Below the pieces are notes generated by a model that was not told the origin of the DNA, did no database searches, and worked only from the letters and a program-made list of their open reading frames with translations. A DNA stretch of 64,000 nt, from NCBI RefSeq assembly GCF_014145225.1, contig NZ_JABVCQ010000007.1, positions 1 through 64,000 on the forward strand. Reading direction: 5' to 3'. This stretch comes from Thiospirillum jenense (lineage in GTDB: Bacteria; Pseudomonadota; Gammaproteobacteria; Chromatiales; Chromatiaceae). The translations under genes were made by a program, and so were the position numbers. Positions 32,408 to 42,365 of the stretch are shown piece after piece; position 1 is the stretch's first letter, and each line of letters opens with the position of its first letter.

Positions 32408-34077
32408 GCGTGCGGTTCTCCTTGATGACCAAATTTGCGCAATAAACTATGACCGGTAATACCGGTGGCGGCGCTGACTAATGCAACAATGGCGAAAACA
32501 TCTAACCAATGATTGCCGTCGCGGCCGGGTAAATAAATCCCGCTGACGCCGGCTAAGCGACTGTCTTTTTGATGACAGGCGCTGCATTTTAATGCCTGTT
32601 CTTTCGGCGCCACCATGTGCGTAATTGGCCAATAAGAGTAGGTTTCAATAAACCCGAATTGCCCCGAATACGGCAGATTAAAGGCTTTCATGCCATGCGC
32701 AATGGATTTGCTCATATCATAATTGCCCCAATACGAATCGCTGTCCTCGCCCCACAGGTGATTATAAACCAGCGTGCCATAACCAATATCGGCCGGCTGC
32801 CAAGTGTGCATTCGTTTGAATGGCCAAATCCGCGAGCGGCCGTCGTAGCGTGAACCGGTAAAGCTATTAATTGCAATTGGTTGTTTATTCAAATCAAAGC
32901 GCGTGTCAATCGTGGTGTATTGCATTTGTCCATCAAACCACGCATACAGCGGCACGAGGTTTTCATCATAGGTGAAATTGCCTTTAATTGATTTATACAC
33001 ATAGCGATGTTCACCATTGCCTTGAATATAACCGTGTTCGTGATAGCCCTCGCCATTGCGCGTTTTACCCGCCGTGCGCCAATCCCAATCAATCATGGTC
33101 GCCACGCCGCCGCGTGCAAAGGTCGGGATGTGGCAGGTTTGACACGCCACCGAGGAGACGTGATCGTTGAGTTTAATGGCGGCAATTGAGTTGCTCGGGT
33201 GCGGTTCGAGACCGTGACAGGATTCGCAACTGGCCACGTCGCGGCGCTGCCCGGGCTTGCCGACGCCTTCGGTATCGCGGGGATCAATGTCGTAGCGGCT
33301 GCCCGCCCAAACATGCTCGCGGGTGATGTGGCAGGCGGTGCAGGCGAAATTCTCGCCCTCGGGTGACATGTGAACGTCTAATTCACGCGGCGGATTGGTC
33401 AGCGCGGTGGACAGATCGCCGTGTTTGACATTATCGCCGCCGCCGCCCTGAAAATGACAGGTGCCGCAATTAGCACGTTTTGGTAATTCAACATGCTGCG
33501 CCACCTTTTTCCAATCAATTGGCGCCAATCCTTCAAACATCACCGAGCAGGCCGCGCTGCCATTACTATTCGGCGTTTTATAATAGGTGCCGGTGCTGTC
33601 ATGACAGACTAAACAATCAATGTTGTTTTGATTGGTGAAATCAAAGTTCTCATCTTTCCAGCCATAGCCGGCGTGGCATTGTGCGCACATGCCTTCATTG
33701 CCGCGTGAATTGGTGCAAAAGTTATTGATTAAATACCGTTTGCCCAATTGTTGACCGGTTTTAGGATTGACATAATCCCACGTCCAATGAATGTTGCGCA
33801 TGAATTGATGACCGGTTTCGGTGTGACAACTCAAGCAGGCTTTGGTCACTTCCGGCCCCGAAGTGAATGGCTGTTTTAATGCCTCGAACTTGCGATGGTC
33901 AGCCGTCGTACCCGTGGCCGAGTCGGAGATTTGCACCCGCTGCTTGTCCAAACTGACCGGCGGGGTCGGCCAATTGCGACTGCTGGTGGCGTGTGCGGGG
34001 GAGAGGAGGTGCGGGAGATTCGCAGCCAGTGCGACGAAAAAGATGAATGCCGCGTAAAGCGGTCGAGCGGATCGCAT
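32404..34077 (-). CDS. otr: Octaheme c-type cytochrome, tetrathionate reductase (Otr) family
   Basis: A 557-residue periplasmic cytochrome with an N-terminal signal (residues 1-30, ending SPAHA). It has eight CxxCH heme sites: CLSCH, CAQCH, CLVCH, CGTCH, CTACH, CESCH and CQTCH spread over residues 80-315, then CSACH after a gap of about 185 residues. The GKRYLINNFC stretch between hemes 1 and 2 is where the Otr family has its lysine-ligated catalytic heme. A C-terminal membrane helix (LDVFAIVALVSAATGITGHSLL) adds an anchor. Shewanella Otr reduces tetrathionate, nitrite and hydroxylamine in vitro; the true substrate here is open. The start is supported by GGAG 8 nt upstream. Confidence 0.9.
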   Translation of the reverse strand: MRSARPLYAAFIFFVALAANLPHLLSPAHATSSRNWPTPPVSLDKQRVQISDSATGTTADHRKFEALKQPFTSGPEVTKACLSCHTETGHQFMRNIHWTWDYVNPKTGQQLGKRYLINNFCTNSRGNEGMCAQCHAGYGWKDENFDFTNQNNIDCLVCHDSTGTYYKTPNSNGSAACSVMFEGLAPIDWKKVAQHVELPKRANCGTCHFQGGGGDNVKHGDLSTALTNPPRELDVHMSPEGENFACTACHITREHVWAGSRYDIDPRDTEGVGKPGQRRDVASCESCHGLEPHPSNSIAAIKLNDHVSSVACQTCHIPTFARGGVATMIDWDWRTAGKTRNGEGYHEHGYIQGNGEHRYVYKSIKGNFTYDENLVPLYAWFDGQMQYTTIDTRFDLNKQPIAINSFTGSRYDGRSRIWPFKRMHTWQPADIGYGTLVYNHLWGEDSDSYWGNYDMSKSIAHGMKAFNLPYSGQFGFIETYSYWPITHMVAPKEQALKCSACHQKDSRLAGVSGIYLPGRDGNHWLDVFAIVALVSAATGITGHSLLRKFGHQGEPHA

Positions 34078-34274
34078 AAGACAGGCTCCGTGAAGGCGTG
34101 ATGGGGAAGAACCAGTGCGCCCGATACAGCCTGTGACGCGCCGCCTCCAGCATAAGCCAAGTCTGCTAACTCTGCACGATCATCACGTCACCGCGGCGCC
34201 GCGTCTTGGCAATTCCATCCCGATACTGCAACCGCATTTCGGTTAGAATGCCTGTTCATACGCATTTATAAACC

Positions 34275-34538
34275 ATGACCGTCACCGCCCGTCGGTTGCG
34301 GCACTGGCTAGATTGTCGGATGGCGGCGGTCGGTCATACACCTGAAGAATTGGATAGCACAGTGAAATTGATAATTAAAAAACCTCGCCCCCGTCGCCGC
34401 TTAGATTTATTTCGTGTTTTGTGTCTGTTTATTTTATTAGCCGCACCCTTATCGGTGCTGTATCAAATCTCAGTGCATCATTTCGGCATTACCCCCACGC
34501 TGGTGTTAGCCGATTTACCCAAACTGCGCCAGCCATGA
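34275..34538 (+). CDS. Small membrane protein of unknown function
   Basis: An 87-residue frame with a basic stretch (KKPRPRRRLD) before one hydrophobic helix (LFRVLCLFILLAAPLSVLYQI, about 46-66), then a short periplasmic tail. Positive-inside rule gives N-in topology. I recognise no family. It is divergent from otr (197-bp gap) and its start has no clear Shine-Dalgarno, so it is a moderate-confidence gene. Confidence 0.5.
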   Translation: MTVTARRLRHWLDCRMAAVGHTPEELDSTVKLIIKKPRPRRRLDLFRVLCLFILLAAPLSVLYQISVHHFGITPTLVLADLPKLRQP

Positions 34539-34662
34539 CGGGTTAATAGCGAATAAAATAAATATTTTCACCTAAGCGCGTGGGAACAGATGATTAAGGC
34601 GTAATCTGCAATGGAAACGCCGGGCAAGTCACCTTTAGCATGGCATTTATCCCCCCAATTGA

Positions 34663-34702
34663 TTGATCGTTCTCACCACAGCGCGGCGGAACGATCAATT
34701 GA
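34663..34702. terminator. Hairpin downstream of fabI
   Basis: TTGATCGTTC ... GAACGATCAA, 10-bp perfect stem with about a 16-nt GC-rich loop, 15 bp past the fabI stop and also after the 34275 gene. No T-run on either strand, so a bidirectional 3'-end hairpin is more likely than a classical terminator. Confidence 0.45.
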
Positions 34703-34716
34703 ATTACCAAATCACA

Positions 34717-35487
34717 TTAAATCGTAATATGAAATCCCGCATCAACATACAGCACATCACCGGTAATGCCGGCCGCTAAATCCGAACACAAAAACGCCGC
34801 CGCATTGCCCACATCATCAATACTCACATTCCGCCGCAATGGCGCGCGATCTTCGGCTTGTTTTAACATCGAGCGAAAATCACTAATCCCCGACGCCGCC
34901 AACGTGCGAATTGGCCCCGCCGACACAGCATTCACCCGAATCCCCTCCGGCCCGAGCGCCGCCGCCATGTAACGCACATTCGCCTCCAAACTCGCCTTCG
35001 CCACGCCCATCGCGTTGTAATTCGGCACCGCCCGCAGCGCTCCGAGGTACGTCACCGTCAACAACGCCGCCTTACGCCCGCGCATCAGGTCACGTCCCGC
35101 CTTCGCCAGCGCGGCAAAACTGTAGGAACTAATGTCATGTGCCAACGCAAACCCCTGCCGCGTCACCGCATTCAAATAATCGCCCTCCAATTCCTCACGC
35201 GGGGCAAACGCGACGGCGTGAATAATCCCATCCAGCCCATCCCACTGCTGCCCGAGCGCGTCAAAACACGCGGTAATCTGCGCATCACTGCCAACATCCA
35301 GCGGCAACACCCCCGCCGCACCGCATTGTCCCGCCAATTCCTCCACCCGCCCGCGCAACTTGTCGCCCTGATACGTCAACGTCAACTCCGCCCCCTGCTG
35401 GTGCAACGCCTGCGCAATCCCCCACGCAATCGAACGATTACTCGCAACGCCGGTAACCAAAAACCGTTTATCAGTTAAAAAGCCCAT
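34717..35487 (-). CDS. fabI: Enoyl-[acyl-carrier-protein] reductase (NADH)
   Basis: A 257-residue short-chain dehydrogenase of the FabI type. The modified nucleotide-binding motif is [13 protein letters not shown]. The catalytic Tyr-x6-Lys has the form [22 protein letters not shown], preceded by [12 protein letters not shown]. The C-terminal [35 protein letters not shown] is complete. It performs the last reduction of the fatty-acid elongation cycle and is the triclosan target. The second ATG (35487) is preferred because AGGAT lies 7 nt upstream. Confidence 0.95.
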   Translation of the reverse strand: MGFLTDKRFLVTGVASNRSIAWGIAQALHQQGAELTLTYQGDKLRGRVEELAGQCGAAGVLPLDVGSDAQITACFDALGQQWDGLDGIIHAVAFAPREELEGDYLNAVTRQGFALAHDISSYSFAALAKAGRDLMRGRKAALLTVTYLGALRAVPNYNAMGVAKASLEANVRYMAAALGPEGIRVNAVSAGPIRTLAASGISDFRSMLKQAEDRAPLRRNVSIDDVGNAAAFLCSDLAAGITGDVLYVDAGFHITI

Positions 35488-35592
35488 CATGCTATCCTAT
35501 TGTTTTTACGTTTATTTTAAATCAGATCAATCGCAACTTCATTGCGGCATTTGCCAGTGGCAATTACAGCGCAACGGTGCGATTATATTGCC

Positions 35593-37815
35593 ATGAACTC
35601 GCCGCCTCACCCTACCGCATCTGCCGCAATTAAAACAATGCACGCGCCCCGGTCGCTTCCCGCCGCTTTATCATTCACCGTTTTATTACTGGTATTGAGC
35701 GGCTGCGAATTGAACACCGCCTGGAATAATCCCTATCCACCCGAACACGCGCAGTCTAATCGCATTGACAGCGCCTTTAGTGAACAACCGGCGCATCTTG
35801 ACCCGGCGCGCTCTTATAGCGCAGATGAATACGCCTTCATTGCACAGATTTATGAACCGCCGCTGCAATATCATTTTTTACACCGCCCGTATCAATTAGA
35901 GCCACTCACTGCCGACTCATTACCCGTGCCGCGCTATTTCAATGCCAAAGGTGAATCGTTATCAGCCGCCGCCCCGACCGATCAAATTGCCAGCAGTGAA
36001 TACGTCATTCGCATTCGCCCGGGCATTCAGTATCAACCCCACCCGGCCTTTGCGCAAGATGCGACGGGCAATTATCGTTATCATCACCTCACCCCCGCGC
36101 AATTGACCGATATTAAAACCTTAACAGATTTTCCCGCCACTGGCACCCGCGAATTAACAGCGGAAGATTATGTCTATCAAATAAAACGCCTGGCCACGCC
36201 CTGGCGTCATTCGCCCATTGCTGGATTATTAACTGAACGCATCGTTGACTTTGCCGATTTAACTGCGCACATTACCGCCGCCGCGCCGCCGGCAATTGAC
36301 GGCAACCGCCCGTTTTTTGATTTACGTTCACTCCCATTTCGCGGCGCCGAAGTGATTGATCGCTACAGTTATCGCATTCGTATCAACGGGCGTTATCCAC
36401 AATTTTTATTCTGGTTAGCCATGCCCTTTTTCGCACCTATGCCCTGGGAAGCCGAAGCCTTTTATGACCAACCCGGCATGGCAAATAAAAACCTCACTTT
36501 AGATTGGTATCCCATTGGCACGGGGCCCTTTTTTCTCAGTGAAAACAATCCCAATTTGCGCATGGTTTTAACCCGCAATCCTCATTATCATGCCGAGCAT
36601 TACCCCACCAGCGGATCAGATGAAGATCGGGCGGCTGGATTATTAACTGATGCCGGCCAACGCCTGCCCTTTATTGACCAAGCGGTGTATAGTTTAGAAA
36701 AAGAAACCATCCCGTATTGGACCAAATTTTTACAGGGGTATTATGACAGTTCCGGCGTCTCGTCTGATGCGTTTGATCGCGCCATTCAATTCGATAACGA
36801 CGGCAGCGCGGCCCTCAGTCCCGAATTAACCCAGCAAGGTATTCAATTAACCACCGCCGTCAATACCTCGATTTGGTATTTGGGATTTAATTGGCGGGAT
36901 CCAGTCGTTGGTGGCACGTCAGAGCGCGCCCGTTTATTACGTCAAGCCCTCGCGATTGCGATTGATTTTGAAGAATACATTGCCATTTTTGCTAATGGTC
37001 GCGGCATGATTGCGCACAGCCCTATTCCACCCAGTATTTTCGGTTATCGCGCTGGTGAAGCGGGCGTTAATACCGCTGTTTATACTTGGGAACAGGGTCA
37101 CGCTCGGCGGCGTAGTTTAATAGAGGCGCAGCAATTACTCACCCAAGCGGGGTATGCCAATGGTCAGGATCCAACGACGCACAAGGCATTAACGTTGTAT
37201 TATGAAGCAATGGATAGCGGCCCCGATAGCAAAGCGCAATTGAATTGGATGCGCAAACAATTTGCCAAACTCGGCATTGAATTGGTCATTCGCGCAACGG
37301 ATTATAATCGCTTTCAAGAAAAAATGCGCGATGGCAGTGCGCAAATATTTATGTGGGGTTGGAATGCCGATTATCCCGATCCCGAAAACTTTTTCTTTTT
37401 ATTATATGGGCCGAATCGCAAACAAACTGGCGGCGAGAATGCGGCGAATTATCACAACCCCGAATTCGACCGCTTATTTGAACAAATGAAAGACATGGAT
37501 GATAGCCCGGCGCGGCAGGCAATGATTGACCAAATGATTGCTATTTTGCGCCATGATGCACCCTGGGCATTCGGTTTTTTCCCGCAATCCTATAGTCTTA
37601 ATCACGCTTGGCTGCATAATGTGAAACCTAATTTGATGGCCAATAATACACTCAAATATCGCCGCGTTGATCCGATTCAGCGTGACCAATTGCGCACACG
37701 GTGGAATCAACCCATTCTGTGGCCGCTCGGGGTATTCGCAATTTTATTGGGCGGGTTATTACTGCCGGTCATCTTCATCATTCGCCACCGCGAGCGGCGG
37801 AGTGCCTACCAATGA
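35593..37815 (+). CDS. Peptide ABC transporter substrate-binding lipoprotein with C-terminal membrane helix
   Basis: A solute-binding protein of family 5 (about 740 aa). The signal peptide ends in a lipobox LSGC (hydrophobic AALSFTVLLLVLSGC); the start is 35593 or, equally possible, 35638 (MHAPRSLP). The binding domain has the family marks (EPPLQYHFLHRPYQLEPL; GTGPFFLSENNPNLRMVLTRNPHY; MFMWGWNADYPDPENFFFLLYGPN-like). Unusually it ends in a second membrane segment (WPLGVFAILLGGLLLPVIFII) and basic tail, so it is held at both ends. The gene overlaps the permease by ATGA. It probably binds peptides for the following importer. Confidence 0.88.
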   Translation: MNSPPHPTASAAIKTMHAPRSLPAALSFTVLLLVLSGCELNTAWNNPYPPEHAQSNRIDSAFSEQPAHLDPARSYSADEYAFIAQIYEPPLQYHFLHRPYQLEPLTADSLPVPRYFNAKGESLSAAAPTDQIASSEYVIRIRPGIQYQPHPAFAQDATGNYRYHHLTPAQLTDIKTLTDFPATGTRELTAEDYVYQIKRLATPWRHSPIAGLLTERIVDFADLTAHITAAAPPAIDGNRPFFDLRSLPFRGAEVIDRYSYRIRINGRYPQFLFWLAMPFFAPMPWEAEAFYDQPGMANKNLTLDWYPIGTGPFFLSENNPNLRMVLTRNPHYHAEHYPTSGSDEDRAAGLLTDAGQRLPFIDQAVYSLEKETIPYWTKFLQGYYDSSGVSSDAFDRAIQFDNDGSAALSPELTQQGIQLTTAVNTSIWYLGFNWRDPVVGGTSERARLLRQALAIAIDFEEYIAIFANGRGMIAHSPIPPSIFGYRAGEAGVNTAVYTWEQGHARRRSLIEAQQLLTQAGYANGQDPTTHKALTLYYEAMDSGPDSKAQLNWMRKQFAKLGIELVIRATDYNRFQEKMRDGSAQIFMWGWNADYPDPENFFFLLYGPNRKQTGGENAANYHNPEFDRLFEQMKDMDDSPARQAMIDQMIAILRHDAPWAFGFFPQSYSLNHAWLHNVKPNLMANNTLKYRRVDPIQRDQLRTRWNQPILWPLGVFAILLGGLLLPVIFIIRHRERRSAYQ

Positions 37816-38795
37816 CTGCTTATTTAATCCGCCGTATTTGGCAAGCGCTGCCCATTTTAATTGGCGTTAATGTACTAACTTTCATGCTGTTTTTCGTGCT
37901 GAATTCACCCGATGATATGGCACGGATGCAATTGGGCGATAAGCGGGTGACGCAGACGGCAATAGACAATTGGAAAGCAGAACACGGCTATCATTTGCCG
38001 TTATTATACAATGCCAGCGCCTCGGGTATTGAGACTGTCACCGATACTATTTTCTTTCAAAAGTCGGCTAAATTATTTGTGTTTGATTTCGGTTTATCGG
38101 ACAGCGGCCGGGATATTGGTTATGACATCAGCCAACGCTTATGGCCAAGTTTTGCGATTGCCGCGCCATCATTGGTCATTGGTTTAATGGTCAATATCAG
38201 TTTAGCATTACTAATTGTCTTATTTCGCGCCACAGTGATTGATCTAATGAGCGTTGCAGTCTTGGTCGTGCTGCTCTCTATTTCAGGTTTATTTTACATC
38301 ATCGCCGGTCAATTCGTGATGGGCAAATTATTACACCTCGTGCCAATCTCCGGCTATGACACCGGATTAAATGCCATTAAGTTTTTAGTATTGCCCATTC
38401 TCATTGGCGTGGTGGCCGGCATTGGCAGCGGCGTCCGTTTATATCGCACCTTCTTTTTAGAAGAAATCGAGCGCGATTACGTCCGCACCGCCCGCGCTAA
38501 AGGCGTGCATGAATGGGTGGTTTTATTTCGCCATGTATTCCGCAATGCGTTAATTCCGATTTTAACTGGCGTGGTGGCGATTTTACCACTGTTATTTATG
38601 GGCGCATTATTAACCGAATCCTTTTTTGGCATTCCCGGCCTCGGCAGCTATACGCTCGATGCCATTAACCGCCAAGACTTTGCCATTGTCCGTTCAATGG
38701 TATTTTTGGGCGCCGTTCTCTACATTGTTGGATTAATATTAACCGACATTTCCTACACCATTGCAGACCCGCGTATTCGGCTTGCCAACTCATGA
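37812..38795 (+). CDS. OppB/DppB-type ABC permease
   Basis: A 327-residue membrane protein. The start is fixed by the ATGA overlap with the upstream gene (MTAYLIRRIWQALPILIGVNVLTF). It has six helices. The EAA loop near the C-terminus (YVRTARAKGVHEWVVLFRHVFRNALIPI) contacts the ATPase, and the end is ADPRIRLANS. The large periplasmic insert between helices 1 and 2 (about 40-120) is longer than in classical OppB. It pairs with the next permease. Confidence 0.92.
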   Translation: MTAYLIRRIWQALPILIGVNVLTFMLFFVLNSPDDMARMQLGDKRVTQTAIDNWKAEHGYHLPLLYNASASGIETVTDTIFFQKSAKLFVFDFGLSDSGRDIGYDISQRLWPSFAIAAPSLVIGLMVNISLALLIVLFRATVIDLMSVAVLVVLLSISGLFYIIAGQFVMGKLLHLVPISGYDTGLNAIKFLVLPILIGVVAGIGSGVRLYRTFFLEEIERDYVRTARAKGVHEWVVLFRHVFRNALIPILTGVVAILPLLFMGALLTESFFGIPGLGSYTLDAINRQDFAIVRSMVFLGAVLYIVGLILTDISYTIADPRIRLANS

Positions 38796-40171
38796 CTCTC
38801 GTGATTTTAACCACTGATGCGCTGCTGTTTTTATTAGTTATTGGCATCATTAGCTTTGGCATCTATGCCGCACGGCGTGAACATTTACGCGCCCCGTGGC
38901 GGCATGTTGTGCGCTCATCCATTGCCGTTGCCGCGCTCATCATTTGCAGCAGTTATCTCATCATCGGGCTATTGGATTCAATTCACCTGCGCACCAGTCC
39001 GACCGCGACTCAAGTTGTTTCTGTATTCGATCTGTGGTGCGATTCATTGCGCACTCGGGATGAAAAAACCTATTCAGCGCCGTTCGCCACGCACGCGCTG
39101 GCTAAAGAAACTGTGATGCAAGCGGACGGCACTGTGATGCGCGTTTATCCACGTTTACAATACGGCGGGGCGCATTTAATTGATCCAGTCCACGACCGCA
39201 ATAGCGATATTTTGCGCACTGCACTATTGGGCATGATTCAAGGTTTATTTGCCTGGACGTTGGTAGTTTTAGCGGTAATTCAATTATTTGCGTGGCATTC
39301 GCGGCAGCCATTTAATACCGCGCTGACTGCCGTGTGGCGAGGTGACACTGACATCCCCTGGCGCACTGCGTTTATCACTTGTGCGGCACTGTTCATTGTC
39401 GGGTTTATTTCCGCTGAATTATCCCAGCATTATCACATTCTCGGCACCGATAAGGTCGGCGGTGATGTGTTTTATCAAAGTTTAAAAGGCATTCGCACTG
39501 GTTTAGTCATTGGCACCCTGACCACATTAGTCATGTTACCCGCCGCAATTGTATTAGGCATCATGGCCGGTTATTTTCGCGGGTGGGTAGATGATGTCAT
39601 TCAATATTTATACACCACGTTAAGCTCCATTCCCGGCGTGTTATTAATTGCCGCCGCCATTTTAATGCTGCAAACTTACATGACCAATCACGCGGAAGAC
39701 TTTAATAGTCTGGTCGAGCGCGCCGACCTGCGATTATTATTCTTATGTTTAATTCTGGGCATCACCAGTTGGACGGGATTGTGTCGGTTATTACGCGGCG
39801 AAACACTCAAATTGCGGCAAGCCGATTATGTGCAAGCGGCGCTATCGCTCGGCGTGCGGCATTCCACCATTTTAAGTCGGCACATCCTGCCCAATGTTTT
39901 ACCGCTGGTGATGATTACTTTGGTATTAGATTTTAGTGGTCTGGTATTAGCCGAAGCGGTATTATCCTACGTCAATATCGGGGTTGATCCGACCATGCAC
40001 AGTTGGGGCAATATGATTAACAGCGCCCGTTTAGAATTAGCGCGAGAACCCATCGTTTGGTGGTCACTCACTGCCGCGTTTTTATTCATGTTTATATTAG
40101 TATTAGCGGCCAATTTATTTGCCGACGTGGTGCGCGATGCCTTTGATCCACGAATGAGCAATCGCCGATGA
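38792..40171 (+). CDS. OppC/DppC-type ABC permease, long
   Basis: A 459-residue permease, about 150 residues longer than typical OppC. The extension comprises extra N-terminal helices (LLFLLVIGIISFGIYA; SIAVAALIICSSYLIIGLL) and a periplasmic stretch (TSPTATQVVSVFDLWCDSLR). The core has HILGTDKVGGDVFYQSLKGIRTGL, EAA loop YVQAALSLGVRHSTILSRHILPNVLPL and the terminal [12 protein letters not shown]. It is flanked by ATGA overlaps. Co-evolved extended permeases with anchored binding proteins suggest a specialised importer branch. Confidence 0.92.
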   Translation: MTLVILTTDALLFLLVIGIISFGIYAARREHLRAPWRHVVRSSIAVAALIICSSYLIIGLLDSIHLRTSPTATQVVSVFDLWCDSLRTRDEKTYSAPFATHALAKETVMQADGTVMRVYPRLQYGGAHLIDPVHDRNSDILRTALLGMIQGLFAWTLVVLAVIQLFAWHSRQPFNTALTAVWRGDTDIPWRTAFITCAALFIVGFISAELSQHYHILGTDKVGGDVFYQSLKGIRTGLVIGTLTTLVMLPAAIVLGIMAGYFRGWVDDVIQYLYTTLSSIPGVLLIAAAILMLQTYMTNHAEDFNSLVERADLRLLFLCLILGITSWTGLCRLLRGETLKLRQADYVQAALSLGVRHSTILSRHILPNVLPLVMITLVLDFSGLVLAEAVLSYVNIGVDPTMHSWGNMINSARLELAREPIVWWSLTAAFLFMFILVLAANLFADVVRDAFDPRMSNRR

Positions 40172-42252
40172 CTACGCCCCTGCTTGCCATTGAAAATCTA
40201 TTCGCCGTTCAAAATTTATCTATTCATTTTGAACGCCACGCGCAGCCGCCAATTGCGGTGGTCAGCGGCGTTGATCTGCACCTGCAACGCGGCGAAACGC
40301 TGGCGTTGCTGGGCGAGTCGGGTTGCGGTAAGTCCTTGACTGCATTGGCATTAATGCGGCTGTTACCACCGGCAGCGCGCATCAGTGGTGGGCGGGTGCA
40401 GTTGGAGGCGACCAACCTGCTGGCGTTGCCCGAAGCGCAGATGCGGCAGGTGCGCGGCGGGCGGCTGGCGATGATTTTTCAGGAGCCGCAGACCTCGCTC
40501 AACCCGGTGCTGACGATTGGCGCGCAAATTGCTGAGGCGGTGCGGCTTCATGCCAAACCCGCTGATCGGCAGCCGGCGCGAGTCACACGACGGGTGTTGC
40601 AACTGCTTGATTCAGTAGGGATTTCAGCGCCAGCACGGCGGATGCGCGACTACCCGCACCAGTTGTCCGGCGGCATGAAACAGCGCGTGATGATTGCGAT
40701 GGCGCTGGCCGGTGATCCGCAGGTGTTGATTGCCGACGAGCCGACCACCGCGCTCGATGTCACGATTCAGGCGCAAGTGCTTCAGTTAATCAAAGACTTA
40801 CAGCGCGACACTGGCTTGGCCGTGTTACTGATTACGCACGACCTCGGCGTCGTGGCGGAAACGGCGGATCGGTTGGCGGTGATGTACGCTGGGCAACTGG
40901 TAGAAGTCGCTGATTGTGCGCAGTTTTTTGCGGCACCGGCGCATCCGTACAGCCGCAAATTATTAGCGAGTGTGCCGACGGCGGCGCAGCGGCACGGCAA
41001 ATTGGCGGCGATTCCCGGCCGCGTCCCGCCGCTTGACCAGGTGAGCGGCGGCTGCCGGTTTGCCGAGCGGTGTTTTGCCGTCCAGCCGCGTTGTCAGTCA
41101 ACCGTACCAAATTGGCAACAGGTGCAAAATGCGCAACAGGTGCGCTGTCATCTGTGGCAAAACGGCGCAGTTGACTGGACGCGCTGGGACACGGCGCCGC
41201 CCGCGTCGGTAGTCACGACGCCGCCAGTTGCCGAAATCACGCCGCCCGCGCATCTGCTTGAAGTGATTGATTTGAAAGTACATTTCCCGATTCAACGCGG
41301 GTTATTCAAGCGCACGGTTGGGGCGGTGCGAGCAGTGGACGGGGTGAATTTGACGCTGGCCGCGGGTGAAACGCTGGCGCTGGTGGGCGAATCGGGCTGT
41401 GGTAAAACCACCGTCGGTAAGGCCATTTTGCAACTGGAGCGCCCGACGGGCGGGCAGGTGCGCTACGCAGGTGTGGAGTTAACGCAACTGCGGGGTGAGG
41501 CATTGCGGCAACAGCGGCGGGCGTTGCAGATCGTGTTTCAAGACCCGTTCGCCGCCATGAACCCGCGTTTGCTGGTCGAGGACATCGTGGGCGAAGGGTT
41601 GCAGGCGCTCGGGATTGAACCGCAGCGGGCACGGCGGCGGCAGCGCGTGACGGAACTGCTTGATTTAGTTGGGATTGATGCGACGGCGTTACAGCGTTAC
41701 CCGCACGAGTTTTCGGGTGGCCAGCGGCAGCGGATTTGCATTGCGCGGGCGTTGGCGGTGATGCCGCAGGTGCTGATTTGTGACGAGCCGACCAGCGCGT
41801 TGGATGTGTCGGTGCAGGCGCAAATTCTGAATCTACTCAAGGAGTTACAGCAGCAACTTGGCATCAGTTATTTGTTTATCACGCACAACCTCGCCGTCGT
41901 TTCCTACCTCGCGCAGCGCGTGGCGGTGATGTATTTGGGGCGCATTGTCGAACTGGGCATGGCGGCGGAGGTGCTGACCGCGCCGCGTCATCCGTACACG
42001 CAGGCGTTGCTGTCCGCGGTGCCGGTGATTGATCCGTCCGCTCGTCGCCAACCCGTGCGGCTGAGTGGCGACCTGCCGTCCCCGATCACGCCGCCGTCGG
42101 GCTGTCATTTTCACCCGCGCTGCCCGCTGGCGCGCCCGCAATGTGCGCAAATGGAGCCGCCGGTGGTGGCAGTGAGCGCGACTCAACAGGTGCGGTGTTT
42201 TGCGGTGCAGTGGTCAAATCATTGCGTCAAACCGGCCAATGATGCCAAATGA
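40168..42252 (+). CDS. Fused OppD-OppF-type dual ATPase
   Basis: A 694-residue protein with two ABC ATPase modules, as in GsiA/YejF. Domain 1: Walker [10 protein letters not shown], signature LSGGMKQR, Walker [13 protein letters not shown]. Domain 2: [29 protein letters not shown]. Each ends in the oligopeptide-type C-terminal motif with cysteines ([26 protein letters not shown]) that can bind Fe-S. It energises the two permeases; last gene of the importer operon. It is more GC-rich than its neighbours. Confidence 0.94.
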   Translation: MTTPLLAIENLFAVQNLSIHFERHAQPPIAVVSGVDLHLQRGETLALLGESGCGKSLTALALMRLLPPAARISGGRVQLEATNLLALPEAQMRQVRGGRLAMIFQEPQTSLNPVLTIGAQIAEAVRLHAKPADRQPARVTRRVLQLLDSVGISAPARRMRDYPHQLSGGMKQRVMIAMALAGDPQVLIADEPTTALDVTIQAQVLQLIKDLQRDTGLAVLLITHDLGVVAETADRLAVMYAGQLVEVADCAQFFAAPAHPYSRKLLASVPTAAQRHGKLAAIPGRVPPLDQVSGGCRFAERCFAVQPRCQSTVPNWQQVQNAQQVRCHLWQNGAVDWTRWDTAPPASVVTTPPVAEITPPAHLLEVIDLKVHFPIQRGLFKRTVGAVRAVDGVNLTLAAGETLALVGESGCGKTTVGKAILQLERPTGGQVRYAGVELTQLRGEALRQQRRALQIVFQDPFAAMNPRLLVEDIVGEGLQALGIEPQRARRRQRVTELLDLVGIDATALQRYPHEFSGGQRQRICIARALAVMPQVLICDEPTSALDVSVQAQILNLLKELQQQLGISYLFITHNLAVVSYLAQRVAVMYLGRIVELGMAAEVLTAPRHPYTQALLSAVPVIDPSARRQPVRLSGDLPSPITPPSGCHFHPRCPLARPQCAQMEPPVVAVSATQQVRCFAVQWSNHCVKPANDAK

Positions 42253-42365
42253 GTGACAAATACCTATGTGGCAACCGTCATGTTTATCGCATTAAATCGC
42301 CGCCGCTGCCGTAAACAACCTGTAGGTTCGGATAAACTTGATTGTTCTTTTCACGGGTGACTGCA

